A stretch of 64,000 bases of DNA from contig OZ241383.1 of assembly GCA_965200775.1 (NCBI GenBank), positions 496,001 to 560,000 on the forward strand, given 5' to 3'. The position numbers and the translations under genes are program-made. Every line of letters starts with the position of its first letter. Within the stretch, counting starts at the first letter, position 1. A model generated the notes under the pieces. It was given only the letters and a program-made list of their open reading frames with translations, did no database searches and was not told the origin of the DNA. The stretch is from Poriferisocius sp965200775 (GTDB lineage: Bacteria; Actinomycetota; Acidimicrobiia; Acidimicrobiales; Bin134). This document shows, piece after piece, positions 1 to 13,316 of this stretch.

Positions 1-744
1 GGATTCATCAACGGTGCCATCAAGCAAAGAGCCAACCTGAGGGATTCGCGCGAGTCTGTTCCGAATGTGCTCGTTGAACTCAGGCTCTGATTTTCCTGGC
101 ATAATGTTTGCGTTGTAGATGTCCCGCAAGACAATGCGATCGCTTTCAACAAGGTGGACATCACCGGGATGCGAGTAGTGTTGCGAGTACAATGCAAAGG
201 CACGTGCGGGTTTGAAGCTGAATGGAGTCCATTCAGCTTGGTGTACTACGGGAAGATCCAAGGATAACGAGTGCATCGCCACTGCACGTAGCTGATCAAC
301 TATCTCTCTAGTAGCTGATACTTCTAGCTCTTCAATCTCCTTCAGGGTGCTAGCAATTCCTGGATCGTCAATCGAAACTTCAACCATTGCTTCTAGGTTG
401 CTATATTGAGAATCCCCAAATCCGGCACCAGTTACATTGGCGGATCCAATCAAGCAACGGTCATCTGCACAAAATATCTTGGCATGAAGATTATGGACCA
501 AAGCAAGATCGGCATTGCCTCTTTCTTCGATTAGGTCAATCACCTCTAAGTCTGACACTCTTTGGATTATGTCTTGCGGCAGCCATCTCGTCACGCAGTG
601 CAAGTAAGTGCTATCAGACAGGATAGATGTGATGGAGCGCAGGGTCTTTTCTTTGATAAACGGTGCAATTATGATCGCACGGGCGGGGTGATCAGAGAAT
701 AGAGCTCTGATTCGATCTCCAATGCGGTGTGGGTGCAGCTTCAT
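1..744 (-). CDS. PLD-family nuclease-like protein, 3' end outside the window
   Basis: The frame stays open to the window edge, so only the first 248 residues are present. One phospholipase D signature is visible: H87-x-K89-x4-D94, followed by G100-S101-x-N103. Single-motif members of this superfamily (Nuc, BfiI) are dimeric phosphodiesterases, and several cut DNA; a second motif could lie beyond the edge. The ATG (742-744) overlaps the TGA of the GHKL ATPase gene (ATGA), which points to translational coupling as the last visible gene of the phosphorothioation operon. Composition is low in GC: 26 of 60 bases at 481-540, against 43 of 60 at 7501-7560. The inferred role is the DNA-cutting part of an SspFGH-like effector module. 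I cannot confirm which of the letters F, G or H it would carry. Confidence 0.75.
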   Translation of the reverse strand, partial: MKLHPHRIGDRIRALFSDHPARAIIIAPFIKEKTLRSITSILSDSTYLHCVTRWLPQDIIQRVSDLEVIDLIEERGNADLALVHNLHAKIFCADDRCLIGSANVTGAGFGDSQYSNLEAMVEVSIDDPGIASTLKEIEELEVSATREIVDQLRAVAMHSLSLDLPVVHQAEWTPFSFKPARAFALYSQHYSHPGDVHLVESDRIVLRDIYNANIMPGKSEPEFNEHIRNRLARIPQVGSLLDGTVDES

Positions 745-2696
745 ACTCGGTCTACATATTCCAGAGGTTCATCTTCTAGAGTGAAGAAGTCCTCAGCGTA
801 TTTTCCCCATTCTCGCCGTGTCTTTTGTATTTGCCGTTTTGAACCATTGTATTGTTCATCTTCGTAACGGGCCCAGGAGTATAACAGTAAACGAAATGCT
901 GCAGCCGATCTTTGCAAGCGTTCGGAGATGTCGTCAACATCCATCTCCTCTGTATCAAGGTGGAGTATATCATACAGTTCCCTGGAAACAGGATGGGAGG
1001 AGTTCAATACTACTTGAATAACACCAGGCAAACTTTCCACCCCAAAGAAACTCTCAGAATCCTGGTGGGCTTGAATCCACCGAACTTTGTCGCCAGCTTC
1101 TCTTGTTTCCACGACCAATCGAAGTGCTTCATCTACATTCAAACCTAAATTAAGCATAGACTTGACTTCATGAGACTGTCGTTCTTCTTCTGAAATGTCT
1201 TGTTCCATTACGTCAGACTGACCACGGTGTCCTTCATCAATGCGCCGTTCAATCTCTCCGGTGGCAAGTTGGTTTGCGGTATCTGATCCGTCGTCGCTGT
1301 GGCGCGAACCACGAGTCTGCTTATATAGCTTTACTTGGCGCCTAAGGTATTCGATTGCCTTGTGTACCTGTCCGTGGAGCTCCAACAGGTGAATGCGAGG
1401 ATCGCCGTCTGCTTCCATTCGATCCTTAACATCCTTATGGGTCTCCTCATCTTCAAGTCGTTCCCGCTCCCATTTGAAGTGGGCAATGCGTTGGAAGGTC
1501 ATTGCCCCCTGCTTATTGTTGGTGACTCCAAATATTTCATCGAGTGAGGGAGGAAAGTCTATCTCAACCTTCCACCACCGTTCTGTCGGGTCGTAGTCAT
1601 TTGCCCATCCTTGATCGATCTCGATCTCTCTGTGGGCCCGCATAACTGATACCCCAAGATTGTTGGCCGCGTGCTTGCCCCACGGTGTTCGCCCCGCATC
1701 TCCACCGGCAAAATTGCTCGGCCATTCGGCTTCTATGTGCTTGGAATCTCGAACGTGTGGTCTGGAGTGGCTTGCTCGGATTCGCACACTATGCATTTCA
1801 CCCTTATGAGGAACATCAAGAACTATTGGTCCTGTGGGCAATTCTCGAAACATTGGTGGAGGTCCGAAGTCTTCGGGGCAAGAAGTCCCGCTCATCAAAT
1901 AGAGAGGGTCGTTAGGCCTAACCTGGATTATGCTATTGGCATCCACTGAGCACTCTTCTCCATCTGTGGATATTTCCATTGGTATACAGATGATCTTGCG
2001 TTGAGGACCGATCTCTTCATTCCTGGGATCTTGAGGGTGCAGACGATCTGATTGAATTGCCAGAAATCGGCGGTAGATCCTTCCAATCAAGAATTCTGCA
2101 TGCTCAAATGTCTTTGCAGCTCGCCTCCATTCAACTCGATCCAGTTCACTCCAAACGACTAGAGTTCCAGTAGTTTCACATCCGAACCGGCTGCCTTGCA
2201 TGTACATATCTGGTATTGGATCAAGTCGGGGTTCTGGAATCTCACGTCTACCTTCGCTCACCTCGTCTACTGATAACCATGTGTGGAGTGCGTTGGTGAC
2301 ACCATTTTGCCAGGACCACACATCTACGCGCTTGGCTTGAGACATTGAGGAGTTTGGCAAACCCATCCCAAATCGGCCGATCCCCCGTCTTTGGCTTCGA
2401 GTGCCATGACCGTAGCGGAGACTTCCGCGAAGCTCGTCTCCGTTCATACCGATTCCGTTGTCTAGAACAGCCAAATGTGTAAGTCGAGAGGTCTTTCGCC
2501 GGTCTCTCATCTCGCGTTTCTCCACCCCAAACAATTCAATGGTTGTGGCCCCTGCCTCGATGGAATTGTCGATCAACTCTGCCAATGCATGCGCCGTTGA
2601 CTTGTAACCACTATCGCGCATGGCATCCACAGCCATAGAAGTATTGATGATTGAAAAACTCAGCTGCTCGTTGGCGTTTGGTGTAGTAGAGTCCAT
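741..2696 (-). CDS. GHKL (HSP90/MORC-type) ATPase, putative effector subunit
   Basis: A 651-residue protein with a GHKL ATP-binding fold at the N-terminus. The N box has E44, D47 and N48, the G1 box is D83-N-G-I-G87, and the glycine-rich lid is G111-R-F-G-M-G116. This arrangement is typical of MutL/HSP90/MORC-like ATPases that open and close on ATP binding. The rest (about residues 150-651) matches nothing I recognise. I chose the ATG at 2694-2696 because GGAGGG (2701-2706) lies four bases upstream; a TTG four codons earlier is also possible. The gene sits between a DEAH helicase (58-bp gap) and the PLD protein (ATGA overlap). GHKL ATPase, helicase and nuclease together resemble a DNA-damaging effector complex. 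Its GC is low relative to the rest of the window, suggesting acquisition from elsewhere. Confidence 0.8.
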   Translation of the reverse strand: MDSTTPNANEQLSFSIINTSMAVDAMRDSGYKSTAHALAELIDNSIEAGATTIELFGVEKREMRDRRKTSRLTHLAVLDNGIGMNGDELRGSLRYGHGTRSQRRGIGRFGMGLPNSSMSQAKRVDVWSWQNGVTNALHTWLSVDEVSEGRREIPEPRLDPIPDMYMQGSRFGCETTGTLVVWSELDRVEWRRAAKTFEHAEFLIGRIYRRFLAIQSDRLHPQDPRNEEIGPQRKIICIPMEISTDGEECSVDANSIIQVRPNDPLYLMSGTSCPEDFGPPPMFRELPTGPIVLDVPHKGEMHSVRIRASHSRPHVRDSKHIEAEWPSNFAGGDAGRTPWGKHAANNLGVSVMRAHREIEIDQGWANDYDPTERWWKVEIDFPPSLDEIFGVTNNKQGAMTFQRIAHFKWERERLEDEETHKDVKDRMEADGDPRIHLLELHGQVHKAIEYLRRQVKLYKQTRGSRHSDDGSDTANQLATGEIERRIDEGHRGQSDVMEQDISEEERQSHEVKSMLNLGLNVDEALRLVVETREAGDKVRWIQAHQDSESFFGVESLPGVIQVVLNSSHPVSRELYDILHLDTEEMDVDDISERLQRSAAAFRLLLYSWARYEDEQYNGSKRQIQKTRREWGKYAEDFFTLEDEPLEYVDRV

Positions 2697-2754
2697 GACT
2701 CCCTCCAAGTATTATATTTTCACTCCAAGATAGTGATTGCCAGTTGACGGGGAT

Positions 2755-4374
2755 CTATGCCCATACGTCTTCCCAATTGTGAAATGCCTCAGCGACATTT
2801 CCAAAACCAGGAAGTTCCGGATCCACAACGGTCACCACTTCGCAGGTTTCAGTGCCTCCTGCCTTCGGCCCGCGTATGGCTCGGCCTACCATTTGACTGT
2901 ATAGAACGAGTGATTTTGTGGGGCGAGCAATAACCACTGCGCTGGCTTGCGGGGCGTCGAACCCCGTTGTGAGGACACCATAGTTGAACAGGACCATCGG
3001 TTCGGAGTCCCTGCTCTTGAAGTTCGCTATGGTCCTTCGCCTTATCTGATCGCCTGTCTCACCAGTCACCACCCCGCTACGTGTGCCCCGAATGGCCAGA
3101 ACGGCAGTGAGTATCTGTGCCTGAGCTACTGATCCAGCAAAGACGAGTAGACGATTGTGGCCAGCCCCAAGAAGTGCTTCGATAGCACTTATGACTGCTG
3201 CCACATATTCTTCTTCCAATGATAATCTCTCGATGATTTCATCAGGGATGTCCAGAGATTTCGCGATTGCGGATTTGTCCAGGTCGTTGAGGCAACTTCC
3301 TGGTTCGGCGAACAAGGTTCGAAAGGTCGGACGAGCAAGATAGCCATTGTCGATCAAGAACTCTATGGGACTAGCGCTGGGAACCTCTAGGGATACCTTG
3401 TTCTGTCCAAAGAAATCGGCGAGCTGGCCGTCCTTGTCAATATCTGACCATGTCCTTCCCGGTGTGGCAGTCAAGCCCAATAGAGAACATCGGTGGTCGA
3501 AGGTCAGGTCTTCAGTGATATGGCTGTAGGTCCTGGCGATGGCCTGGTGAGCTTCGTCAAAGACAACAAGTCTGGTGCGCTGCGATAGCTGGAGTGCCCA
3601 GTCGGGATTCTTGCCAGACAGAGAAGACCACCCCTTTGCAAGTCCTACAACGAGGAATCCATCTGTGAACTGTTCCAGATCTGGGGTTCGGTTGCCCCAC
3701 ATCGTTCCCACTTGGATGTCGCGGTTGCCCAAGTGGAGCCAAGCTTCTCTGAACGATGCCTCTGCTTGTTCCAGCAGCTCTTGTCCTGAAGCAAGCCATA
3801 CTGCTACGGACGGGTCATGACGGCGCAGAGATTCGGCGACAATGTGCATGGCAGTGCGGGTTTTACCCACTCCGGTGGGTAGATGCAATACAACCCGCTT
3901 AAGGTTCTGCCACAGGAGAGGCTCTAGTCGCCGCACGGCGCTGCGTTGGTGGTCGAACAGCCCATATGCAGGCAGAGTTGTGCTCACGGAGGCTGGTGGT
4001 GGACCAGAGACTCGCTGTTCGATCAATCCGAAGAAGTCACGCGCCTTGTTAACTTGAGAAGTTGACCATGACTTGGCTTCCGCAAGGTTGGCCCCTGTTC
4101 GTTCTTCGAGCTCGCCACGCTTGACGCCGGGAACCAAGTCCACGACAAATTGCCTGCTTTGTTCGTCGGCGAGCAGGTCGCTGACATCGATTAGGGATAG
4201 AGATGCCTGACGCAGCTCGTCCTCTGGGATGCGTCCACCGAAGAATGCATCGAGCACAGGGAGGATGTTGGGATCGATTAGTCGTCTGAGGTCGGCCTCA
4301 CGGAGTGTCCCCAGAAACTGCTGTGTGGACAACCCGAACCCGGTGAATGACACATTGGCGCTGTCAATGGTCAT
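2755..4374 (-). CDS. DEAD/DEAH superfamily 2 helicase, putative effector subunit
   Basis: A 539-residue SF2 helicase. Walker A is P166-T-G-V-G-K-T172, the DEAH box is at 273-276, motif III reads GLTATPG, and motif VI is in the QMVGRAIRGP stretch. The first ~130 residues form a separate N-terminal region without a recognisable domain. The frame is open further upstream, but that part is arginine/proline-rich shadow coding from the neighbouring gene. The ATG at 4372-4374 overlaps the upstream TGA (ATGA) and gives a sensible start. It lies directly downstream of the PAPS-reductase-like gene, so it belongs to the same operon. GC is intermediate (32 of 60 at 3001-3060). The inferred role is DNA translocation or unwinding for the effector module acting on DNA that lacks phosphorothioate marks. 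A restriction-type helicase of another defence class is the main alternative. Confidence 0.82.
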   Translation of the reverse strand: MTIDSANVSFTGFGLSTQQFLGTLREADLRRLIDPNILPVLDAFFGGRIPEDELRQASLSLIDVSDLLADEQSRQFVVDLVPGVKRGELEERTGANLAEAKSWSTSQVNKARDFFGLIEQRVSGPPPASVSTTLPAYGLFDHQRSAVRRLEPLLWQNLKRVVLHLPTGVGKTRTAMHIVAESLRRHDPSVAVWLASGQELLEQAEASFREAWLHLGNRDIQVGTMWGNRTPDLEQFTDGFLVVGLAKGWSSLSGKNPDWALQLSQRTRLVVFDEAHQAIARTYSHITEDLTFDHRCSLLGLTATPGRTWSDIDKDGQLADFFGQNKVSLEVPSASPIEFLIDNGYLARPTFRTLFAEPGSCLNDLDKSAIAKSLDIPDEIIERLSLEEEYVAAVISAIEALLGAGHNRLLVFAGSVAQAQILTAVLAIRGTRSGVVTGETGDQIRRRTIANFKSRDSEPMVLFNYGVLTTGFDAPQASAVVIARPTKSLVLYSQMVGRAIRGPKAGGTETCEVVTVVDPELPGFGNVAEAFHNWEDVWA

Positions 4375-5232
4375 AGGGCACACACCGTGCAGGGTTGGGT
4401 GTTGTCGTCTTGGTCGAGGGCATCGGCGAGGGCTTCGATGAGGGGGACGTTGTGGCGGGTCTTGGCTGCTCGGTTCAGGGCTGTCTCGTGGCGTTCGAGA
4501 ATTTCGGAGCGGCGGGAGCGGAGTTGGAGGAGGGTCTCGCCTCCCGACCATGTGTACTGGCGGCCCTTCATGGCTTGGTCGGTGAAGTCGGCGTCGCCAC
4601 CCACGCCGGCGTCCTGGAGGACCTTCTGCTCAATGGCTACGGCCCGGTCGAACAATTCGGGGTGGCGGTCGGCGAGGCCGATCCACTCGGCCTTGCGTTG
4701 GTAGAAGCAGAAGTAGCATCCCGACCGGGTGCGCCACTCGTAGTAGGCGGGCAGGCCGATTCCGGCGTCGTCGAGTATGCGCATCACCCCGGCGTGGTCT
4801 ATGCCGTCGTCCACGAATGGGAAACGGCTCTCGATGTTGGGTTTGGTGGAGACGTATCCCTTGCGGTTGGACTCGTCGGCCCGGATGGCCACATACGAAA
4901 CAGCTGGGTCGTCACCGATCCACTGCTCAAGGGGCTTAATCTTCATGTTCTTGGTACACCAGCGCATCTGGGGCGACGGCAGTGCTCCCCGGAAGACCTC
5001 GAACCAGTGGTCGAAACCCCGCTCGGCGTTCAGCCTGGCGATGGGCTTACCCAGGATCACCTCGAGACGGGCAAGGAACTCGTAGGTCTCAGGCAGCTCG
5101 GCGCCGGTATCGCAGAAGAAATACTCCATCTGCGGCACCTGATCCTTCATGTACACCGCCAGCGCGCTGGAGTCCTTGCCTCCGGAGATCCCGCAGATAT
5201 GGCGAGCCTCGCAGCCGTCCGTCCGGCTCTGC

Positions 5233-5240
<8 letters not shown>
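4371..5240 (-). CDS. sspD: SspD/DndC-like PP-loop (PAPS reductase family) sulfur-transfer enzyme
   Basis: A 289-residue member of the PAPS reductase/ATP pyrophosphatase family. The PP-loop is S19-G-G-K-D-S-S25. Two CxxC pairs (SGCYFC in the middle, CTVC at the extreme C-terminus) and a further Cys in the MRWCTKN segment could hold an iron-sulfur cluster, as in DndC. In phosphorothioation systems this enzyme adenylates the DNA phosphate and passes on sulfur from the cysteine desulfurase. The start at 5238-5240 overlaps the end of the large ATPase gene by 8 bp, and its TGA overlaps the helicase ATG. The neighbours (DUF4007 protein, ATPase, cysteine desulfurase) favour SspD over DndC or a sulfate-assimilation CysH: no DndB, DndD, DndE or sulfate genes are nearby. 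What is seen is the fold and motifs; the target is inferred. Confidence 0.8.
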
Positions 5241-8783
<3,543 letters not shown>

Positions 8784-8784
<1 letters not shown>

Positions 8785-9809
8785 TACGTTACGCCCAATC
8801 CGACCGGCAACCGCGACATGGCAACGGCCTCATGCTCATCATCGGCCTGCTCCCATCCCGGGCCGTTCGAGCCGGGGCCGAAGTAGCGGTTGAGCACCTC
8901 GATGCTCAGGCTCCGGGTGTTCTTGCTCCAGGCGAGCTGCGGGGAACCGGCCGGAGAGGCCAGAGTTAGATCACCTTCCGACTCGGCCACAGCCGACCTC
9001 AGGGCGTCGGCCAGCTCGGTTTCGGTCAGTCGGAAGGCCCGACCGGGAGAGCCGGGCTCATCGGCCATGCGGCTCAACAACGCGGTGCGGCTTTGTAGAT
9101 CGGTGCGGGAGGCATGGTCGAGGACGGCATGGGCCACCACCGCTGGCGGGAGGGTGGGCTTGGGGCCGATGGCGAACCGGTACTTTCCGGTGGCCGCGGA
9201 CTTGGTGATTAGGCCCAGCTCTCGCAGCGGGCAGTCCAGCAGGTCGTCGATGCTGGTGCGGGCGGTTCGCTCGGCCGGAGCGTAGGTACGCAACAGGGCG
9301 GTCACGTCCTTGCGTATCGACGAGGGGTGGGGGACGGCCCACTCCGAAGCGGCGTCGATTTCAGCGGCGCAGGCCGACTCCAGATCTGATGCCTCGAACT
9401 CGACGGCTGCCAACTCGTTGAACGCCACCCACCACACCGGCAGGAGGCACCGGGGTGACAGCAGCTTCCAGTGGAGGAGCCACAGCGTGCCTGGGTCTTC
9501 CATGAACGGGTCCCAACCGGCACTGCCTTCGTCTCCGAACAACATCTGTCCGAACTCGGTGGGCACAACGCCGGGGGAGCGGGGGTTGGCGGGCTCGGGT
9601 TCGACCTGCACCACGCCGGCAGCGAGGCCCCAGAACCGGATCGCCCTGACCATGTTCTTGCCCACCCCCATCTCAATGGTGGCGTCGTCGTTGGTGAAGG
9701 CGTGGTGATCGTAGAGAGCGGCCTCGAACGCCTTGCGGAACCAGCCGTAGCGGGGGTGGAAGGTCTCGTGGCGGGCGAACATGGGCTCGGCTGCATCGGT
9801 CAACCGCAT
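8784..9809 (-). CDS. sspB: DUF4007 protein, SspB-like DNA nickase of phosphorothioation
   Basis: A 341-residue protein opening with the DUF4007 hallmark: the FARHETFHPRYGW segment (residues 11-23), then GVGKNMVRAIRFWG further on. As I recall, SspB, the strand-nicking component of the SspABCD single-strand phosphorothioation machinery, belongs to this family. It lies between the cysteine desulfurase and the large ATPase with one-base overlaps at both ends: its ATG at 9807-9809 shares the A of the upstream TGA, and its TAG shares its G with the next GTG. That order (desulfurase, DUF4007, ATPase, PP-loop enzyme) is the main reason for the assignment. The predicted role is to nick the target strand so that sulfur can be put into the backbone. 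Confidence 0.8.
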
Positions 9810-10987
9810 CAGAGCGCCGCCTTCGAGGTTGTGCCGGTCATGTCACGAACGTAGCGAACCGCGGTGACAGTTTGTCCCACAGCAGCATCCACCTCGGCTT
9901 TTGTGGTGAAACGCCCCAGGCTGAACCGCACCGACTCGAAGGCCTCGTCCCGGGTGAGTCCCATGGCCAACAGAACGGGGGAGGGGTCGATCGCCCCCGA
10001 GCTGCACGCCGACCCGGTGGAAGCGGCCACCGGGTCGATGTTGAACACCACCGCCTCGGAGTCGGCCCCCTCGAAGCGCACGTTGGCGGTATTGGGCAGC
10101 CTGCGGGTGGGGTCACCGTTCTCGTACACGTCGCCCAGCCCGGCCCGAAGGCCCCGAACCAACTGGTCTCTCAATTCCCCAACCCGCACCGATTCCGCCT
10201 CCCGCTCGCTACCGGCCAGCGAAGTGGCCTCGCCCAGCCCCACAATCCCGGCAACGTTCAGCGACCCCGAACGCAGCCCCCTCTCGTGACCCCCACCGAG
10301 GATTACAGGGCGCATCCGATCCAGGGCGTGGCGGGTTCCGACCAGGGCCCCCACCCCGCCGGGGCCGCAGATCTTGTGGCCGCTGAGCGCCAACAGGTCG
10401 ATGCCGACGTCGTCCATGGCCAGCGGCAGCCGCCCCACCATCTGAGTGGCATCGCAGTGGAAGAATGCACCGGCTCCGTGGGCCAGCTCGGCCACGTCGT
10501 GGATCGGGTTCAAAACGCCGGTTTCGCTGTTGGCAGCCATCACCGACACGGCCAGAACATCGGCGCCGAGAAGGCAATCCAGCTCGTCTAGGTCGACGAA
10601 CCCGCCAGGTGTAACCCCCACAACGTCCACCTTGAGGCGACCCTGTTCGTGCAACCATCGGGCCGGTTCGCGCACCGAAGCGTGCTCGACTGCGGATATC
10701 ACGATCCGGTTCCGCTCCACTGGTGCGCTTTCCGCCAGGCCGAGAAGCGCCAGGTTGTTGGCCTCGGTCGCCCCGGCGCAGAACACCACCCCCGATGGGG
10801 GCGCCCCCACCAGGTCGGCTACCTGCTCGCGGGCTGTGTCGGTTAACGCCGCCTGGCGCCGCCCGTTGCGGTGGACGGCCGAGGCGTTGCCCACCCCGTG
10901 GCAGAGCACCGGCATCATGGCCTCGGCCACCCGGGGGTCAAGCGGTGCCGACCCGTTGTAGTCGAGGTAAACCTCGTCGGTGCTCAC
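9809..10987 (-). CDS. sspA: cysteine desulfurase (SspA/IscS-like)
   Basis: A PLP-dependent class V aminotransferase of 392 residues when started at GTG 10985-10987, which gives the usual family length; the frame runs 69 codons further but that part looks non-coding. The PLP lysine is in SGHKICGPGG, and the persulfide-carrying cysteine is in STGSACSSGA. The enzyme takes sulfur from L-cysteine and leaves it as a persulfide for a partner, here most likely the PP-loop enzyme SspD. It is the first gene of the operon and overlaps sspB by one base. A general Fe-S or tRNA-thiolation role is possible, because such desulfurases are often shared between pathways. Its position at the head of sspBCD argues for a dedicated one. 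Confidence 0.85.
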   Translation of the reverse strand: MSTDEVYLDYNGSAPLDPRVAEAMMPVLCHGVGNASAVHRNGRRQAALTDTAREQVADLVGAPPSGVVFCAGATEANNLALLGLAESAPVERNRIVISAVEHASVREPARWLHEQGRLKVDVVGVTPGGFVDLDELDCLLGADVLAVSVMAANSETGVLNPIHDVAELAHGAGAFFHCDATQMVGRLPLAMDDVGIDLLALSGHKICGPGGVGALVGTRHALDRMRPVILGGGHERGLRSGSLNVAGIVGLGEATSLAGSEREAESVRVGELRDQLVRGLRAGLGDVYENGDPTRRLPNTANVRFEGADSEAVVFNIDPVAASTGSACSSGAIDPSPVLLAMGLTRDEAFESVRFSLGRFTTKAEVDAAVGQTVTAVRYVRDMTGTTSKAAL

Positions 10988-11197
10988 AAATGGGGCTTTC
11001 TGCTGGGGAAACTCTCTCCAATGGGGAGATTTCTCGGTGGAGGGGGGCTTGTCTCGACGATAGTGCTGCCGACCCCATGCGACGGGGAACCCCAAAAGAG
11101 GGGAGACCTCAAGAGAAGGTAACCCCGAGGGGTGACAGTTCAGGAGGCTTTGGCGTCTCGTAGGGCGACGGCAGCCGGGGGCCGGTACGTTCACAGT
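10988..11197. promoter_or_regulatory. divergent intergenic region between sspA and the MFS gene
   Basis: A 210-bp gap between two divergent starts must hold the promoters of both the ssp operon and the MFS gene. I see no clean -10/-35 pair. A short inverted repeat, ACCCC-GA-GGGGT, lies at 11122-11133 and could be part of an operator. An AGGAGG (11142-11147) stands upstream of the MFS gene but is poorly spaced to any start. Confidence 0.4.
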
Positions 11198-12451
11198 GTG
11201 AGCGACGCGTCCCTAGCTGGTTCCGGCCGGGCGTTCGCGTCGTTGTCCAACCGGCACTACGCCAAGCTGTGGTGGTCGGGCCTGGTGGCGTTTCTGGCCG
11301 TGGGAATGCAGATTCTGGCCCGGAGCTGGCTGGCCATTGAGCTGACCGACTCCAACCTGGCCTTCGCATCGGTCATGTTTGCATTCGGCATCGGCATGTT
11401 CGCCATAACCCCGTTCGGGGGAGTGGCCGCCGACCGGTTCTCCCGACGCTCGCTCATCGTGGGGTCGCACGCGTCGCTCACCATCAGCGCCCTGTGGCTC
11501 GGTGTGATGGTGCTCATCGACCGGGAGGAGTTCTGGATGCTCCTTTTGGTGTCGCTGATCCAGGGGGCGTCGTTCGCCTTCATGGGCCCGGCCCGGGTGG
11601 CCATGACCGGAGACGTGGTGAGTCGTGATCTGCTGCCCAACGCCGTCTCCCTCACCCAGCTCACCGTTTCGGGCACACAGATCGTGGGCCCCACCCTGGC
11701 CGGGTTCCTGGTGGCCACCCCCGGATTCGGCATGGAGGGCGTGTACCTGCTCACCGGCGGTTTGACCGCGGTGGGGGCCATTCCGGTGATGCAGCTCCCC
11801 TCCGGGCGACCGGCCCGGCGGGAGGCCCGGGGGCCGCTGGAGGAGATCAGCGACGGGATCCGCTACGTGGGGAGGTTCCCCTACCTGAGGGTGGTGGTGA
11901 TCTCCACCTTCCTCATGATTATGGTGGCCATGCCCTACATGGTGTTCCTGCCAAAGTTCGTCGAGAGCGTGTTCGGGGTGGGAGCGGGATGGCTGGGCAT
12001 CCTGCAGGGGGCCAATGCCCTGGGTGGAACGGTCTGCGTGCTGCTGGTGGCCCGGATGCGGGACAACTCGGCGCTGTGGCGCATCAGGGTGCTGTCCACC
12101 GCGGGGGTGGCGGTAGGGGTGCTCATCATGGCCGTCACCCCCAACGAGCTGGTGGCGATACCGGTGATGATGGTGCTGGGAGCGGCCACCATGGTGTTCC
12201 AGACCACCAACATGTCAATGGCTCTGCTGCTGGCCCAGCCGGTGTATCACGGGCGGGTGCAGAGCCTGCTGATGATCTCGTTCAGCGCCCAGAGCCTGGT
12301 GGCGTTCCCCATGGGTGCGCTGGCCGACAGCATTGGCTTGAGGGAGATGCACGTTCTGTTGGCCCTGGTTTCCGGGTTGATCGTGCTGTGGTCAACTGTG
12401 GCCGGACGTGAGGCTCGGCGCCTGCTCCTGGAATCCCGAACGGGCGGCTAG
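11198..12451 (+). CDS. MFS transporter, probable drug/metabolite exporter
   Basis: About 418 residues with roughly twelve hydrophobic segments and the MFS family pattern of an N-terminal LSNRHYAKLWWSG stretch leading into helix 1. After helix 2 comes a GGVAADRFSRR segment, the conserved MFS loop between helices 2 and 3. It resembles the MFS_3/enterobactin-exporter-like group. I prefer the GTG at 11198; an in-frame GTG at 11132 would add 22 residues with no clear function. It is divergent from the ssp operon and followed by a convergent methyltransferase, so it is probably a single-gene unit. The substrate cannot be told from the sequence. Confidence 0.8.
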   Translation: MSDASLAGSGRAFASLSNRHYAKLWWSGLVAFLAVGMQILARSWLAIELTDSNLAFASVMFAFGIGMFAITPFGGVAADRFSRRSLIVGSHASLTISALWLGVMVLIDREEFWMLLLVSLIQGASFAFMGPARVAMTGDVVSRDLLPNAVSLTQLTVSGTQIVGPTLAGFLVATPGFGMEGVYLLTGGLTAVGAIPVMQLPSGRPARREARGPLEEISDGIRYVGRFPYLRVVVISTFLMIMVAMPYMVFLPKFVESVFGVGAGWLGILQGANALGGTVCVLLVARMRDNSALWRIRVLSTAGVAVGVLIMAVTPNELVAIPVMMVLGAATMVFQTTNMSMALLLAQPVYHGRVQSLLMISFSAQSLVAFPMGALADSIGLREMHVLLALVSGLIVLWSTVAGREARRLLLESRTGG

Positions 12452-12473
12452 CCCGAGCCTTTGGTCCGAGCCC

Positions 12474-13316
12474 TCAGGCCCGGGCGTTCACCAGCCAGGC
12501 CGCCGCGCCCAGCACGATGCCCTCGGGGGTGCGGCGGTTCTGCACCATGGCCCCCAGCGCCGCCTTGGTTCTGTCGATCACCGATTGGTCGGCGTTGTCG
12601 GGGATGGAATTGCCGGGCAGCAGATCCATGTAATAGCGGACCAACTCGTCGGTGGTTCCGCCCCCGACGCTCACCGGCTGGTCGTGGGGGGTGATGTCGA
12701 TATCCACCAGCCCGGCTGCGGTGAGCACCGACTGGATGCGGTCGGCCGAGGCCAGCGAGAACGGTCCCGGCGCGTCGAGGTCCATCGGATCGGGCGGACC
12801 CAGCACCTTGGCGATGGCCTGGGCCGGTTCGCTCACCCAGGAGTTCTCCGCCGGCGACCGCCAGCACACGAAGCTCAACCTCCCACCCGGCCTCAGCGCC
12901 CGGCGCAGGTTGGTGAACCCGGCCACCGGCTCGACGAAGAACATGATGCCCATCCGGGAGAACACGGCGTCGTAGCGCCCGGGCTCGAACCGGTGGTCAG
13001 CGGCATCGCCCACCTCGAACGAAACGTTGCCCAGCCCGGCATCTTCGACCCGACGGCTCGCCTCGGCCAGCATGGGGGCCGAGACGTCGATGCCGGTCAC
13101 ATGCCCGCTGTGGCCCACCAGCCGTGCCAGCTCAAGGGTGGTGGTGCCGGTGCCGCACCCGATGTCCAGCACATGCTCGCCGGGGTCGGGGTGCAGCCGG
13201 GCCAGGGCCGCTTCGCCCAGGGGCTCCAGCATGGTGTCGAGCCTCGACCGGTGCTCCACCCACACCGTTCCCCGGTCGTTCCAGTAGCTGCGGAGGGCCT
13301 CGGCTTGATCGGCCAT
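12474..13316 (-). CDS. class I SAM-dependent methyltransferase
   Basis: A 280-residue methyltransferase. Motif I is VLDIGCGTGTTT, with the acidic loop at GIDVSAPM and the later segment DAVFSRMGIMFF, as in the UbiE/COQ5-like small-molecule methyltransferases. The ATG at 13314-13316 is preferred over one ten codons upstream because the family normally begins near the ADQAEALRSYWN segment. It converges with the MFS gene (22-bp gap) and is divergent from the molybdenum hydroxylase operon. The substrate is unknown. Confidence 0.8.
   Translation of the reverse strand: MADQAEALRSYWNDRGTVWVEHRSRLDTMLEPLGEAALARLHPDPGEHVLDIGCGTGTTTLELARLVGHSGHVTGIDVSAPMLAEASRRVEDAGLGNVSFEVGDAADHRFEPGRYDAVFSRMGIMFFVEPVAGFTNLRRALRPGGRLSFVCWRSPAENSWVSEPAQAIAKVLGPPDPMDLDAPGPFSLASADRIQSVLTAAGLVDIDITPHDQPVSVGGGTTDELVRYYMDLLPGNSIPDNADQSVIDRTKAALGAMVQNRRTPEGIVLGAAAWLVNARA

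Noticed and set aside
4375..4551. N-terminal extension of the helicase frame
   Set aside because: Pro/Arg-rich and overlapping the sspD gene; the ATG at 4374 with ATGA overlap is the natural start.
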